From: Riptortus pedestris
Lineage: Eukaryota > Arthropoda > Insecta > Hemiptera > Alydidae
Direction of reading: 5' to 3'
Assembly (NCBI GenBank): GCA_019009955.1
Contig: CM032228.1
Location: 73,162,001-73,226,000 of the forward strand
DNA: 64,000 bases
The number at the start of each line of letters is the position of its first letter. Position 1 is the first letter of the stretch. This document shows, piece after piece, positions 49,421 through 61,185 of the stretch. The notes under the pieces were generated by a model that was not told where the DNA came from, searched no databases, and saw only the letters and a list, made by a program, of their open reading frames with translations. A program made the translations under genes and the position numbers.

Positions 49421-49982
49421 GTCAGTCACGCAGGGGCTGCGTAAACTAAGCAGATATTGTATGTGCTGGTATGATACACTAGTGATCTCATCTCACCAAA
49501 TATTCATACTGAAAACCAGAAAGTACGAATTACTCGCTTAATACTTGAGTTAAATAAAAGTAAATAGAGCAACAATTGTAGAACATCACTATTTTAACTA
49601 GTTGGTTCTATAACCTATTTCGATCCCCCTCACCCCCCCCCTATTCGTGGTCAGATTTCTAAATTTCCGTGGTTCCGGTTTAAATTTGATATTTAGTGTC
49701 GACTGAAAAAGTTAAATATCGAGAACATTTTCCAGACAAGAACGTAAAACCTTAATTGACGTAATAGCACAACGAATTTGCATTTATCTCACATTATAAA
49801 GGTCTCATGAAAACAATATTTGGTATTTAAAATTAGAATAAAGAGTTTCATAATATAACAACTTATCGTTATTACGACATGAGTAGGAGTGGGGATTTAC
49901 CGAAGGCTGAAAATTAATACATTCTAATATCTCAGTTAATATATGCCATGGAAAAAAATGTATATTACAACATTTATAGGCA
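49421..49982 (-). mobile_element. HINE copy abutting the previous one head to tail
   Basis: GTCAGTCACGCAGGGGCTGC starts at 49421 with no spacer after the neighbour's start motif. The module with TATGATACACTAGTGATCTC follows; lost at about 49982 before the core. Confidence 0.85.
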
Positions 49983-50376
49983 TCCTACTCTTAGATAATT
50001 GAATATTTCTTACCCACAGAAGATTTCCTTTCTACATTGCCAACCCAATATTTCTTTATTAATGAAGGATATAAATTGTCGTAATCTGAGTAAAAAGATA
50101 TGAGAAATATTTAGTTAACCAAACCACAAGTACATTTAATTCAAGTAATCACTAGCTACTCTGATTTCGGGCACCACTTTTGTCCACATTAGTAAAAATA
50201 CTAACAGATTGAACCTAACCATCTGTTGACAAAAACATATTTCGTTGTTTAATGCAAACCACTAGAGTTAAGTCGTGATTCCACAAGTTGGAATTGAAAC
50301 CTTAGATAAATGAAAAGTGGATAAAACACTCATATAATGTTTAATTAACATAAGTGCTTGAGAACAAAAACATTTG

Positions 50377-50400
<24 letters not shown>
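49983..50400. other. no feature seen; TA run at right end
   Basis: AT-rich, no frame of interest. (TA)n at 50378-50402 precedes the second Helitron-like element. Confidence 0.4.
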
Positions 50401-50408
<8 letters not shown>

Positions 50409-50410
50409 GA

Positions 50411-51034
50411 ACGTCTATCTGTAGATGGATTTTTTTCTTGAAATTTCACGATACTTTTTCGTTTCACATTCCATAGACACGATATCTGCAATTTGTGGCT
50501 TTGGTGTCTGTTTGTTTGTTTATTACCTTTTCACGCCCAAACTACTTAACCGAATTTTATGAAATTGGTACGTATGTTACTATAAACCCAACTTAGACTA
50601 TAGGCTACTAATATTTTCAGAGGCGAACTGGAGTGGGGGTTATAAGAGAGACCTCAAATGGAAAATTGCAGTATTTCGTTTCCTATTGGTTTTTCGTAAA
50701 ATAAGAAAAACTGTCTAATGTGTTATTTAAAGTAACTTTTGTTAAATACAGTTTTGTTGTATACAAAAGTATAAATGAGTTTCAGGCTAAAAACTATAGC
50801 GGGAGTCAACAATTATATTAGGCACAAAAGACTGAACCGAATTAAACAATTTTGGTATGTGAAATAGCATTAACTCCCATATGATTATAAGTTGGCCAAC
50901 ATTGCTAGAAACGAGCAAATTGCTAGGAGACGCCTGAAATAAAAAATTGCGATATTTCGTTATTAAGAAATTACAACCATTATTCCGACTCCCTGAGTAA
51001 CGCAGTCATGATTTCCCGAGAGTAGCTAAGCTAG
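50411..51034 (+). mobile_element. decayed Helitron relative
   Basis: Shares with 47945-49108 (in the opposite orientation) CCAAACTACTTAACCGAATT, the CCAGTTCGCC... / CACTCC block, TTTCCTATTGGTTTTTCG and the end GCTAAGCTAG followed by T at 51035. The terminal hairpin is mutated. The left end is probably TCTATCTGTAGATGG at 50411. TA runs flank it on both sides. Confidence 0.65.
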
Positions 51035-51035
51035 T

Positions 51036-51173
51036 ATATATATTATTTTGAGCGAACTGCATTATCGTCATCTACTGGTTAGGATAGATGGACATTTGAG
51101 GAAATGTTTCAAAAATCCCGCCACAGGTACAACCTCAATAGCAGATTTCACTGTAATCTGCAAAGACAAGACT
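51036..51173 (-). mobile_element. HINE 5' block
   Basis: TTTTGAGCGAACTGCATTAT, GGTTAGGATAGATGGACATT, ACCTCAATAGCAGATTTCAC. Starts at the TA run that receives the Helitron relative, so the Helitron probably split this HINE too; its 3' half is not recognisable to the left. Confidence 0.75.
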
Positions 51174-51872
51174 ATCTAATAACCGCATAAGTAGAATAAT
51201 CTACTTGAGACGGATAAAATCTTTTGAGCTCCTGAGAAGGTCGCTGGAGGAAGTCCAAGTAATGTTGTCCGTCAAAGCAATAAGGACGATGACCCCTCTC
51301 CCTCAGCAAAGTTTAGTGCGGAACGAACATCTCTAAAATACAGTCCTGGCGGTCCTTCCGCAACTTGAGGACATTCCATTTATCGTCTAATCTCTTCAAC
51401 GGCCGCCATTGGAGGTCAAGAAGAACCGGGAGTAATCCTGTTGCAATTAGCCTTTTACTGACTACACTATCTTCGCAGGAGACAATAAAACTCCAACTCC
51501 CCTCGAGGCTCTACAAACTCCCTGAAAAACATTTAAGCCTAGCTCCAAGAGACGGGACAATTAATTGTCCTCTTCTCCTTTCCCTAGTATAGCCAAACGT
51601 TTAACAATCTAGTCCTAGTAATCTAAGACAATAAATATAATACTTTTTTTCTTCTTTTTTTTTGCGTTGAGGTAAATCTCCAAAATTCCAGATACCTCCT
51701 TAAGTCACTTAGTACGGATTGTCTGTGTGAATTTTTGGAAGAAAAAATAGTGGTCAGAACTATACAATCCACGAATTTAAATTCGTAAGACAAGGTGCAG
51801 GGGTAAAGAACACTTGTTTGTGGACAGTTGTCAAATAAGATCTAAGACAGAGACAACTTTTAACGAGCCTGA
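51174..51872. other. no assignable gene
   Basis: Slightly GC-richer sequence. The plus frame 51365-51592 (75 codons) has no known motif. Confidence 0.35.
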
Positions 51873-51930
51873 ATTTTAGCAAATTTCAATCATCAGCTAT
51901 TGAGGTTGTACTCATGACTCGATTTTGGAA
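51873..51930 (+). mobile_element. HINE 5' block fragment
   Basis: TTTTAGCAAATTTCAATCAT then CAGCTATTGAGGTTGTACTC and GACTCGATTTTGGAAA, cut off by the inverted arm that follows. Confidence 0.7.
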
Positions 51931-52280
51931 ACATACTATGATATACCAAGAACACACATTGGTATCCTCTTTCTCCCATATGCTTACAGAAAGACCTAAG
52001 GAAACACGTTCGACTGACCAATAAGCTTGCAATAACACCTGTTAAGACCGAAACCTATCAATTGCACATGCTCATCTTACTCACTTTCTTTTACGTGAAA
52101 GAAAGTGAGGAAATTATATAAAACTCAATGACATAAAAGTTTGTCACATTCATAGAATTTATTAGCAGATGTCCCATTGGGAAAATCAACTGTTGAGGTT
52201 CCTCCCATGATATGTCTTTCGAAAAATTTCCTCAAATGTCCCCTACCTTGTAAATGACGAACATGAGGTCCGTTCAAAAT

Positions 52281-52330
<50 letters not shown>

Positions 52331-52332
<2 letters not shown>

Positions 52333-52620
52333 GTTATTCTTTTTGGAGTTTTGGTCAATGTCGGTGAAAAAATCTTAGTTTATGCCGATATTTCGAGAAT
52401 CTTTATTTTCTCTTCTTCAGGGCAAGACTAAAGATAATTAAACATTAATACACATAACTGTTAACTGTAACCCTAGTCCTAAGTGCAATAGTTATGTGCA
52501 ATAATGTTAAAGTATCTTTAGTCTTGCCCTGAAGAAGAGAAAATAAAGATTCTCGAAATATCGGCATAAACTAAGACTTTTTCACCGACATTGGCCAAAA
52601 CTCTAAAAAGAATAACAACA
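52331..52620. mobile_element. palindromic Penelope-like unit
   Basis: Arms 52331-52459 and 52490-52620 are near-identical inverted copies (TTGTTATTCTTTTTGGAGTT against AACTCTAAAAAGAATAACAA). Each arm has a hammerhead-like core CTGAAGA...GAAA (right arm 52529-52558). It sits in a HINE microsatellite. No protein coding. Confidence 0.7.
52529..52558 (+). ncRNA. hammerhead-like core (probably degenerate)
   Basis: CTGAAGA fits CUGANGA. Stem II is a perfect GAGAA (52537-52541) with TTCTC (52550-52554), then GAAA (52555-52558). AGTCTT (52520-52525) can pair with AAGACT (52573-52578) as an outer stem I. The helix III end lacks a clear UH cleavage site, and one A is extra before stem II, so cleavage is doubtful. 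An inverted copy is in the left arm. Confidence 0.4.
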
Positions 52621-53258
52621 CCATATATAAATATAACCTGGTCGAAAACATCAACACAATATTATATATATATGTCTTTTAACACTCTAGAGGTCGTAAT
52701 TTTTGTTTGATCGTTGCCAAACTTGATATTTAAACGTGTTATGCAAAAATGAAGATTAAGTTCCTTAATAGTGGGATAGGGGGAATTGGGTTTGAATGAG
52801 GGAATTTCAAAAATTCTAAATATCTCCGTTATAATACGTCGGATCGTAAAAGTGTATAGATAAAATCTTATAGAAAATTAAATTTTCTATAAATGTTGTT
52901 ATATACGTTTTTTCACTATCTTGATAATTAACCGAGATATTTGCGTTATTTAGTTTTCGGCCTTCAGCAAATCCCCACTTCCCCTCATGTTATATTAACT
53001 ATAAGCTGATATGTCATGAAACACTTTATTTGAAGCTTAAATACAAAATATTGCTTTCATTGAACTTTAATTCACTTTTATATACTTTCTCCACTTTCTT
53101 CCGTGTAAGAAAACTATCGAATACTAGTTGGATGGGTCCAGTCTTAACAGGTGTTATTGCAAGCTTATAGGTTAGACGGATGTGATTCCTTGGGACTTTT
53201 TGTAAACATATGGAAGAACGAGGACACCAATGAAAGTTCATGGTATATCATATGTTTC

Positions 53259-53753
53259 ATGGTTTTCTTTTTTAATTACGATCATAATTATATAATCTTA
53301 ATAGTCGTTTCCACCAAGACTCGTGTAGATTTCATAGTTTATATCGCGATGGTCCAAGACGGATGCACTTTACGCAAATAGAAGCAAATCAGGGGGTGGG
53401 ATAAGAAGGAAGGTGAAAGTCCCCCATCTTCGATAATGCCTAGAGGCAAGGTAGGGGGGGGGGGGCAGGTGGAGGGGGCAGTGCATCTTGTATTGATTCT
53501 CAGCTCTTTCTTCATCACCTGCACTTCTAGCCCTGCATCTCCTCTTTCACACCTCCTTCGGTCAGCCACTCTCCTCCGCAATCGAAAACGTATTCATAAC
53601 AGCCCTCACTATGCAAATATAGTTCATAGACCAATGCAATCCGAATGAGCTCCAAGGTGACAGTATCAAACTGATTTTCTGCTCATCTGAGACTGGATGC
53701 ATTCCACTTTCGAAGCACATCCTAAACACTCAATGTCGCGATTTTATACATTT
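53259..53753. other. GC-rich patch
   Basis: 53395-53580 is GC-rich with a G11 run and CT-rich stretch. Frames here overlap on both strands without domains. Confidence 0.4.
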
Positions 53754-54373
53754 TTAGCCAATTTCCCTCAAAGGGATTCAGCTTTTGAGGTACTACTCAT
53801 GACTCGAATTTCGAAAAATTTCCTCAAAAGTCCATCGAACCTACCCAGGAGATGAAGAAAATGAGGTCCGTTCCAAACTGGTATGTATACTTGTCAGTTA
53901 ACGCTCTAGGGGTCGCAATTTTTGTCTGATTGTTATCAATCTCGATATTTAAACATTTTATGTACAAATTAAAATGAAGTTCGTTAACGAGTAAAAGTGG
54001 ACCAATGGGAGAGAGGGTTTACAGCGGGAGAATTTCGGACATTTGAAATATCTCCCTTATTCTGCGTCGGATCGAAAAATTGCATAGAATAAATCTTATT
54101 GCAAAAGTGATTTTCTGTAAATGTTGTTCATACATGTTTACTCTAAATTGAATACTAACCGAGATATTTAAATATTTTAGTTTTCAGCCATGGTTAAACC
54201 CCCACTCCTACATATTTACAAAAAGCTGTTATGTTACTAATCACTTTATTTGAAGCCTAAATACCAAATATTGTTCTCACTGAAAATTTAAGTTTTGCGA
54301 TAAATGAAAATACGTGACGAACGTGGGAAATCTACTTAGTTAACGCAGCCCCTTCGTGACGGATTTTTTTTTT
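53754..54373 (+). mobile_element. HINE copy, full length without TA core
   Basis: TTAGCCAATTTCCCTCAAAG start; the core is reduced to TATGTATAC; interior and short module; GTGGGAAATCTACTTAGTTA, hairpin AACGCAGCCCCTTCGTG, GACGGATTTTTTT. Confidence 0.85.
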
Positions 54374-55947
54374 CTAATGGGTTTTAATTTAATTTGTCAT
54401 CGTAAACAATGTATGATTTGAATAAATTTAATATTACGTCTTCAATATACATATAAGTATAACATAACTCAAATATCATGTGAACTAACGTAAGTGCAGA
54501 ACCCAGACAACCCTCGAATTCTAATAACAATCATTAAGACACTAGACAGCATTTAGTTTTGTAATGTGCTGTTGACAGATGTTTATTTTCATCAGTAATC
54601 GAGTAAGGTCTGCGGAACCTTATAGGATTCTCCACGTCAGGTAATAAATATACATACATATATCTAACATTATATTTTCTATATTTATTCCTTTTTTTAA
54701 ATATAAAAATTGTAATTTAATGCTGCTTGCAAAAAAGAGAGAGAAAAAAAAGATACTTATATGTCATGGATTTTCATTAATGACGGAACAAATAATAGAC
54801 AAAATCATTTAGAAGATTGGTGAAGAGATGGCTTCTTCACGTATAATTATTTTATAGACTTGTAGGGCTTTCGTAGAACAATCATCTTAGGCCTTGTGAA
54901 GTTGTTGAAATTCTTCACAAATCACAAATAACGAACATTCACCTGCTAACAAACATTTATTTGAAGGTTGAGTTGGAAATTGAATTGGTCTTGCTTGATA
55001 AGCACCTCCTGATGATCGCTTGAAGTCATCCACTTGTGTGTGATTTGTTTTTGTTATAAGTATTTAGAGTATCAGTAAAAGATATGATTTATATTCATGA
55101 CTTATCCGTCATTTATTTGAAGGACCTGAGAACACATTTATTTATTTCTTTAGAGATCTGAACAAAGGCGAATGTCTCTGGAAATGTTACAAAAAGTAGA
55201 CCAAATTAATAAAAAAAAACAACCCAGAACTTAAATTAAAAAGGAAACCCTATAAATACAACAATAAAATAAAACGTGACGGAATAAGTGAAAAAATCCA
55301 TTCGGAAAAATGATTTAAATATAAAAGGACAAAATAAATGTAAAAAATTACTAGTTAAAATCAGAAGAGAAATAATTAAATATATGAACAATAGACAATT
55401 AGTAGACGTACAGACTCAACAATGGAATAAAGTAAAACATACGTCAAAAGATAAAGATTGGACAATTTTACGTTTAAACTAAAAAGATCAGTTGAATGCA
55501 AAAAAAAAGTATAAAAAAAAATAAAAATATACAAGTTGAATTGAAAATATCTTATTACTTGTTCAGACTTTTGAATAAAAGTGCAAAGTTTTTAAACGTT
55601 CGAGAAAGATCTCGTTGTTTGGACTTCTCGTTGTCATTAGTTCATGTAAATTGTTTGTTCATCGTTGTCATGTAAGTAATTGCTAGTTTTAGATATATGG
55701 TTAACCGTCAGAAGTACAGCACATCAACAAGTGGGCATGAGGTAAGTGCATATGAATAATTATGCCCAATTTGCAACCTGATAAGGATGACTTCGTTTCG
55801 ATTTGTTCCAAGAAGGGGTCAGGTTTCACTGAATATTTTCACTTCTCTTAGTTTTACTAGTCGAGTTCAGCCAGTGAACTTTCCATATGTTATTTCCGTC
55901 TTTGTTGCGTAAGCCTTCAGTGGTTAGTAAGTTCAACTCGATTGTTT
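54374..55947. other. unassigned AT-rich DNA
   Basis: A-rich 55200-55560. The plus frame 55288-55482 (64 codons, K/N-rich, stop TAA) has no family match. Nothing else recognised. Confidence 0.4.
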
Positions 55948-56073
55948 TTAGCAGATTTCCCTTAAGAGAAATCAGCTAATGAGGTCGTACTCATGACGCG
56001 ATTTTCAAATTTTTTCTTCAAATGTCCATCGATACTACCTAGAAGATGACGAAAAAGAGATCCGTTCAAAATT

Positions 56074-56130
<57 letters not shown>

Positions 56131-56597
56131 GTCTGTTAACGCCCTAGCGATCGTAATTTTTGCTTGATCGTTACCAAACTCCATATTTAAACGTTTTATG
56201 TAAAAATAAAGATCAAGTTCGTTAATGGCTGAAATTAGACCAGTGGGAGGGGGAGGGGTTTAGGGAAGGATTTTCAAAAATTCGACATATCTCCGTTACT
56301 ATACGTCGGATCGAAAAATGTATAGAATCAATCATATTGCACATTACATTTGCTATTAATATTGTTATATACATTTATTCTCTATCTTGAATATTAACCG
56401 AGATATTTGCATTTATATTATGTGTGTGTACGTAACGGACGAGATGAGATCGGCTAACTTCGGTCCTAGTCGTGGGTTTCCTGCAAAAGCTAGTTCGGTA
56501 ACTGCTCAGCTCTTGTGAAATTTCTATATCGTAAAACTTTACGTAGAATATCTGCTTAGTTTAAGCAGATTTACTACGTTTCGGACTTTTTTTTTTT
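55948..56597 (+). mobile_element. HINE copy, full length, altered terminal hairpin
   Basis: TTAGCAGATTTCCCTTAAGA start, TA core 56076-56124, module GGCTAACTTCGGTC as in 10863-11606. The usual hairpin is replaced by AAGCAGATTTACTACGTTTC: a copy of the subterminal motif sits where the hairpin should be. Confidence 0.85.
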
Positions 56598-57650
56598 GTA
56601 GGTGTACAAGTTCCATCCATTCTTGTCTACAATAGTATTTCGTTTAATGTTCTCATGTCCGAGAATTCTTAACATGTTATGTCATATATAGTAAATAGAG
56701 AGAAAATTTGTGTAATTTCAGCAAAATATAAAAAAACAACTAATGGCCTACCGTACCATCTTCATTAACAACTTTCTATCAGAATGCGAGAATGATTTGA
56801 ACTCATTAGCAAGAAATTAGTCGACCAAATATTCATATGCACACATAAATTAAAAATTTATTGATCATAGGATCTTGTATAGCCTTGATAAGAATAAGCC
56901 AGTTCACAATAACATTATCGAGATATTCTGAGTATCACCTGATCATGAGATTCGAGCAAATAAGTTGTGCTTGTAGAAAGGTAAATAAAAAGTAGATAGG
57001 GTTATGAATATGGTCCATATATAAAAAGAGGAGCATATTTCCGAGGGATAAGAATGAGCGGAAGTTAGACATGAGTATGGTGGAAGGAGCAGACCTCCCC
57101 GGGGAGATGTATGGTAAAGCAACAGCTTCATTTAGGAATCTGGCGCTGGGTCAACAAGATACATTATTCAACACATACTGGACTCCATGGAAGAAGAAAA
57201 AAAATGGCGCGTGAGCTACGGCTTGTTTACCTTGCCTCTCCATTTAGATAGAGTCGTCGCGGGGAAACGGGACTATTTTCTCCGGCATATATTAGGGCAG
57301 ATCGATTGCTTCACGTGAGAGAGAGTCACGGGCGCAGTTTGATTGGAAGCGGAAATGCTCTGCAATTGTAATGTCTCAAATTTGCAATTGAAAAGTATTG
57401 GAGACCAAATGAAAACTTCAAGCACATATTATATGTGTGTGTGTTTTTTTTTGTTACAATTTATAGAATACGGCAGGAAGGTAGTAGAGATATCTTACTC
57501 TGAGACCCAATGTGCTTTCTGTATTTATATCCCTGGCCCTCAAATAGGTAATATTATCAAAAGCTTTAATTAATTCTATTTATCTTACTGTTAAAATATG
57601 GGCTATTTAACTTTACTTAACTAATCTACGGCGGAAGGTCAACGAATGAA
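56598..57650. other. GC-richer patch, no gene recognised
   Basis: 57180-57360 has several CpGs and ATGGCGCG. The plus frame 57343-57573 (76 codons, C-rich start) has no known motif. Confidence 0.4.
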
Positions 57651-57765
57651 AACTTATTAAAATCATTTTTATTTCCTACTAGTTTCGCGACCATAAATTA
57701 ACTGCTACATGTTTCTCTATGACCTTCCACTAGTCGTACCAATCGAAGAATGTAGTTTTTATTTC
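57650..57765 (-). mobile_element. Penelope-like remnant with half a hammerhead
   Basis: Minus strand reads GTCGCGAAACTAGTAGGAAA, the 3' half of the ribozyme at 3565-3609 (GAAA, CTAG, TA). The CTGATGA box is lost. CTATGACCTTCCACTAGTCG also matches the spacer of the palindrome at 3386-3630. Confidence 0.6.
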
Positions 57766-58048
57766 GTGATGTATCGATATAAACCAGCAGATTTGACAAG
57801 CTATAATTTTTAAACCACTTTACGACTAGTTTCCATTCTTTCTTTTGACCTTTCCCTATAGATTAGTTATTTATTAATGTAATAATAATATGTAAATATT
57901 TGTGCACAGGTGCATGTGGTTATATTTTTATATGGATTTTTTGTGAAGGATATGTTGACTTTTGACAAATAGCCTTTGAAGCTACTCTGTGGAATCTGGA
58001 AGATTTTATTCCAGATGACGAATATTCTTATTTGGCCATTGCCTCCTT
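57766..58048. other. no feature seen
   Basis: AT-rich sequence with no assigned repeat. Confidence 0.4.
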
Positions 58049-58530
58049 AAAACGTTCGTCACCTAGGGGCTGCGTTAACTAAGCACATTTTCTACGTGTG
58101 CCAAGTATCTCAAAAAGAAAAAGTTCAATGCAAACAATATTCGGTATTTAACCATCAAATAAAATGCTTCATGAGATAACAGGTTACTGTTAATATGACA
58201 TGACTAGGAGTGGGGGGTTTACTGACTGGTGAAAACTAAAAAATCCAAATATCTCTATTAATAATCAAGATAATGAAAAAAATGCATATACTAACATAGA
58301 ATAGAACATTTAATATGAAAAAAGATTTTTACTATACACTTTTTCGATCCGACGAATGATAACGGAGATATTTCGAATATTCGCTAAACCCCCCCCCCCA
58401 AGATTTCATGTCTGATTTCAGCGTTTACGAAGTTCATCTTTATTTTTAAACAAAATGTTTAAATATCTAGTTTGGTATCGATAAAATAAATTACAATCGC
58501 CAGAGCATTAACAGGCAAATATATAAAATA
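58049..58530 (-). mobile_element. HINE copy, 5' block missing
   Basis: AACGTTCGTCACCTAGGGGC (hairpin altered), short module, CCCCCCCCCCAAGATTTCAT tract, ends AACAGGCAAATATATAAAA at the core. Confidence 0.82.
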
Positions 58531-58798
58531 TTTAGCTGGGAAATATCAATGAATGGAAGCAGGATAACAGCTTGTCTTAATTTTTTTTTACTGTAAGCAG
58601 GCTCACATATTTTTCTATAATATGAATGAATGAACGAACAAATGAAGTTTTATGACTTAATGAAAAATACCATAGCAATAAATCAGCCCCATATACATAA
58701 CATTAACAATAAATATATTAATATTATCAATAAACATATGGGAGCACATATACAAAGTTCATCAAATAATTATCACTTAATAAAAATCTGTTTCTATA

Positions 58799-58895
58799 CA
58801 TTAAAACCCGTCACGCAGGGATTGCTAAACTAAGCAGATTTCCCTCGTGCTGGCAGAACACACTTTTGATTTTATCTCATCATAGATTTTATGAA
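58799..58895 (-). mobile_element. HINE 3' end fragment
   Basis: AAAACCCGTCACGCAGGGAT and AAGCAGATTTCCCTCGTGC followed by CAGAACACACTTTTGATTTT. Confidence 0.75.
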
Positions 58896-59054
58896 AAACT
58901 CAATGAGGAAAAGGGGCGTGGAAGAGCGGGGTAGTTACTACAGCAATTCAGGCAATATTACTATCCGTAAATAAAATTATCATGTAAGAATCACTCAGAC
59001 CACATACAATGACTGTTGGAAATCTTTGAATTTCGAGGTAAATAAAATTACACA

Positions 59055-59278
59055 GGGGCTCAGGTTTGCCATGTGAGTAAAAGCGTTGGCTTTAATCTCA
59101 CATAGTAAACATAGAGCGGCGAGTTCTATTCCCGCCTGGGAAAATAAGGATTTATTTTGTGACGAACTCATTGAATAAAATCCTTAGTCCCGCCCTGGCT
59201 AGAAAAGAGTGGTGACCTGTAGATAACCCGTCCCAATTATCCATAGGTGCATAACGTGGACGTTAATAAATAAATAAT
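59055..59278 (+). mobile_element. tRNA-derived SINE, full length
   Basis: AGGGGCTCAGGTTTGCCATG to GTGGACGTTAATAAATAAAT. A-box region GCCATGTGAGTAAAAGCG, B box GAGTTCTATTCCCGCC, complete body (CTTAGTCCCGCCCTGGCTAG). The best plus-strand reference copy. Confidence 0.92.
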
Positions 59279-59655
59279 ATTACCCAAGAAATTATAATAT
59301 AACAGAAGTTAGTATCGACGTTGCAGATGATAAAATGTAAGGCTTTTTTAGGTAAGGTGTAAGGAAATTAGACAGAATTTATGGCATTCTGTTGTAGACC
59401 GCTATCAAAAGAATTCTATACAACAAACGATAAGTAACTCAAAATAAAAATATCATAATAAAAATCATAAATAAAAATCCTTGATGAAATCAGGAGCAAT
59501 GGTACAATGGTAACATGTTTCTTTGGCCACGACAGGTAGAAGGCCTCCATGGAGAAGACCTGATTCTGAAGTCTGCAAAACAACTGGTTTATTACCAAAT
59601 TACAACCACAGCCTTCATCTATAATGGGCTAACGGGGGTATTTTTATGAGGGAGA
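59279..59655. other. no gene recognised
   Basis: An A-box-like TGGTACAATGGTAACATG lies at 59498 but no B box or cloverleaf follows. Confidence 0.4.
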
Positions 59656-60289
59656 AAAAAAGACCGTCACGTAGGGCCTGCGTAAAATTAGCAGATTTCC
59701 CTCGTGGATTGAAACAATAGATAAATCTACATACTGGTATTACAACACAACCGTCTAATATTTACAACCGTGAATATTAAGTGAATAAAAACAAGCGGTA
59801 ATAGGAAATCTTTCCCCTCCCAACGGGAAGCGTAAAAATGTAAACAAACAGGTCTATTAACCTCCTACCGGAAAGAAAAACAATTACTGAAATATATCAC
59901 AATATAATATATCAATTGTATTGAAAACTTTACTTTAATTACTTCATCTAGTACTGTAATTTGCAATGAATCAGAACAATATTTATCCCAATCAATCTCA
60001 TTTTAGTAGTCCAAGAACTTAAGACCGGGGGGGGGGGGGGAACACCAGAACATATTTGCATGTATTCCGTATAATATAGGTCTCTTGAAAACGATATTTG
60101 GTATTTAAGCTTCGAATAATGTGGTTTATTATATAACAGAGTATTGGTTATGTAACATGAGTAGAAGTGGGGGTTTGCTTAGGCCTGAATCTCCTAGGTA
60201 GGATCGATGGACATTTGAAGAAAAATTTCAAAAATCGCGCCATGAGTACGACCTCAATAACGATTTCCCTTAAGGGAAATCTGCTAAAA
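59656..60289 (-). mobile_element. HINE copy, full-length ends, core deleted
   Basis: AAAAAAAGACCGTCACGTAG; long module (TCTATTAACCTCCTACCGG); the interior stops at GTGGGGGTTTGCTTAGGCCT and jumps to TCTCCTAGGTAGGATCGATG, so the core and middle are deleted. Ends CCTTAAGGGAAATCTGCTAA. Confidence 0.88.
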
Positions 60290-60929
60290 TGTTTATCATT
60301 AACTCAATAGTTCATGAAGTTTAAAGAATACTACACGACATTTGGCGGAGGACCACTCGGTGTCAGTGTCATAAAAGATCAAAGCTACTTTCCAATTCAA
60401 GTATTTACTCAGCGTTTGAGTAAAGAGGAAAAAGTTTAATTTAAACTTACTTATTTCTTGTCAAACTTTTTGTAGCGTTATCTATTTAGTGTTATTCCTT
60501 TTCCTTGTAGTCTTGTCAGGTTTAGCGAGTCATCGAAGAATAGAAGAGAAAAGGAGGCAGAGAGAGTGTGTGTGTGAGGGAGAGAGAAAGAAAAAAATAG
60601 ACAAGGAACTCTGGCGAAGAGAAAGGAAGAAAGGTGAAGATAGGGGAGAAGGTGGTCCTTGTCTGTAGGAAGGAAGAGGGTAGGAAACAAAGGGGGCAAA
60701 GTGTAGCCGGTAGTAGGGCTAGGGGACGACGGTGACGTCACCCCACTCTCGCCGGCTCTCTCCGTATAGTCTACCAGATGTCTTCACATACTTCACTCGA
60801 TTAATCGATTCCAACAGCTATAATCATATCGATTTAATTTAAGAATATTAAGAAACAAAATACACTTAATTGTTCAGCTTATAACAGTCATTGTTAAGGC
60901 CTCCGACTGTAGCCATACAGTAGAAGACT
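60290..60929. other. purine-rich patch
   Basis: 60535-60720 is G/A-rich with (GT)n; the minus frame 60478-60741 is its pyrimidine translation. A TGACGTCA at 60732. No gene recognised. Confidence 0.4.
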
Positions 60930-61185
60930 TCCGCATTGCTTTTTTATTATTTTTTTCTCCTCATAGTAACCCTACTATGGAGTTATTTATTTGAATACAT
61001 GTTCCATTGCCACATGGCATATTAGATTTATGATTATGTTTAAATACATTTTTATATTACAATATATACACGTTAGATCAACTATCTACTCAAATATATT
61101 ATATAAAAAAATAATAATAATGAAATAAAATATTAAAATACGTAAGATAACTACAAATCAATTAAAACTCAACTCATGTTTAATT
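60930..61185 (-). mobile_element. LINE 3' UTR fragment
   Basis: Matches 14200-14420: ATTTGAATACATGTTCCATT, GATTATGTTTAAAT, AACTATCTACTCAAATATAT. Ends where the next HINE begins mid-element. Confidence 0.78.

Larger units (their letters stand above)
52162..53072 (+). mobile_element. HINE copy interrupted by a palindrome
   Basis: Start TTAGCAGATGTCCCATTGGG; core (TA)n(TG)n 52283-52330; interrupted by 52331-52620; resumes with TTAACACTCTAGAGGTCGTA and runs to GAAGCTTAAATACAAAATAT. The terminal hairpin is absent, cut by the right inverted arm. Confidence 0.82.
51929..53258. mobile_element. element with long inverted arms enclosing a HINE
   Basis: Arms 51929-52123 and 53073-53258 are inverted copies (roughly three-quarters identical by eye). 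They share GAAACATA-ATGATATACCA at the outer tip, CATATG.TTACA.AAAG, AAGCTTGCAATAACACCTGT and an inner ACTTTCTT segment. The left arm has a perfect 12-bp stem (CTCACTTTCTTT / AAAGAAAGTGAG, 52079-52110). No transposase frame. The enclosed DNA is a HINE with its own palindrome insertion. Confidence 0.65.

Noticed and set aside
55288..55482. 64-residue K/N-rich frame
   Set aside because: Composition matches background A-rich DNA; no family match.
59490..59580. tRNA-like sequence with an A-box match
   Set aside because: No B box at the right spacing and no cloverleaf pairing.
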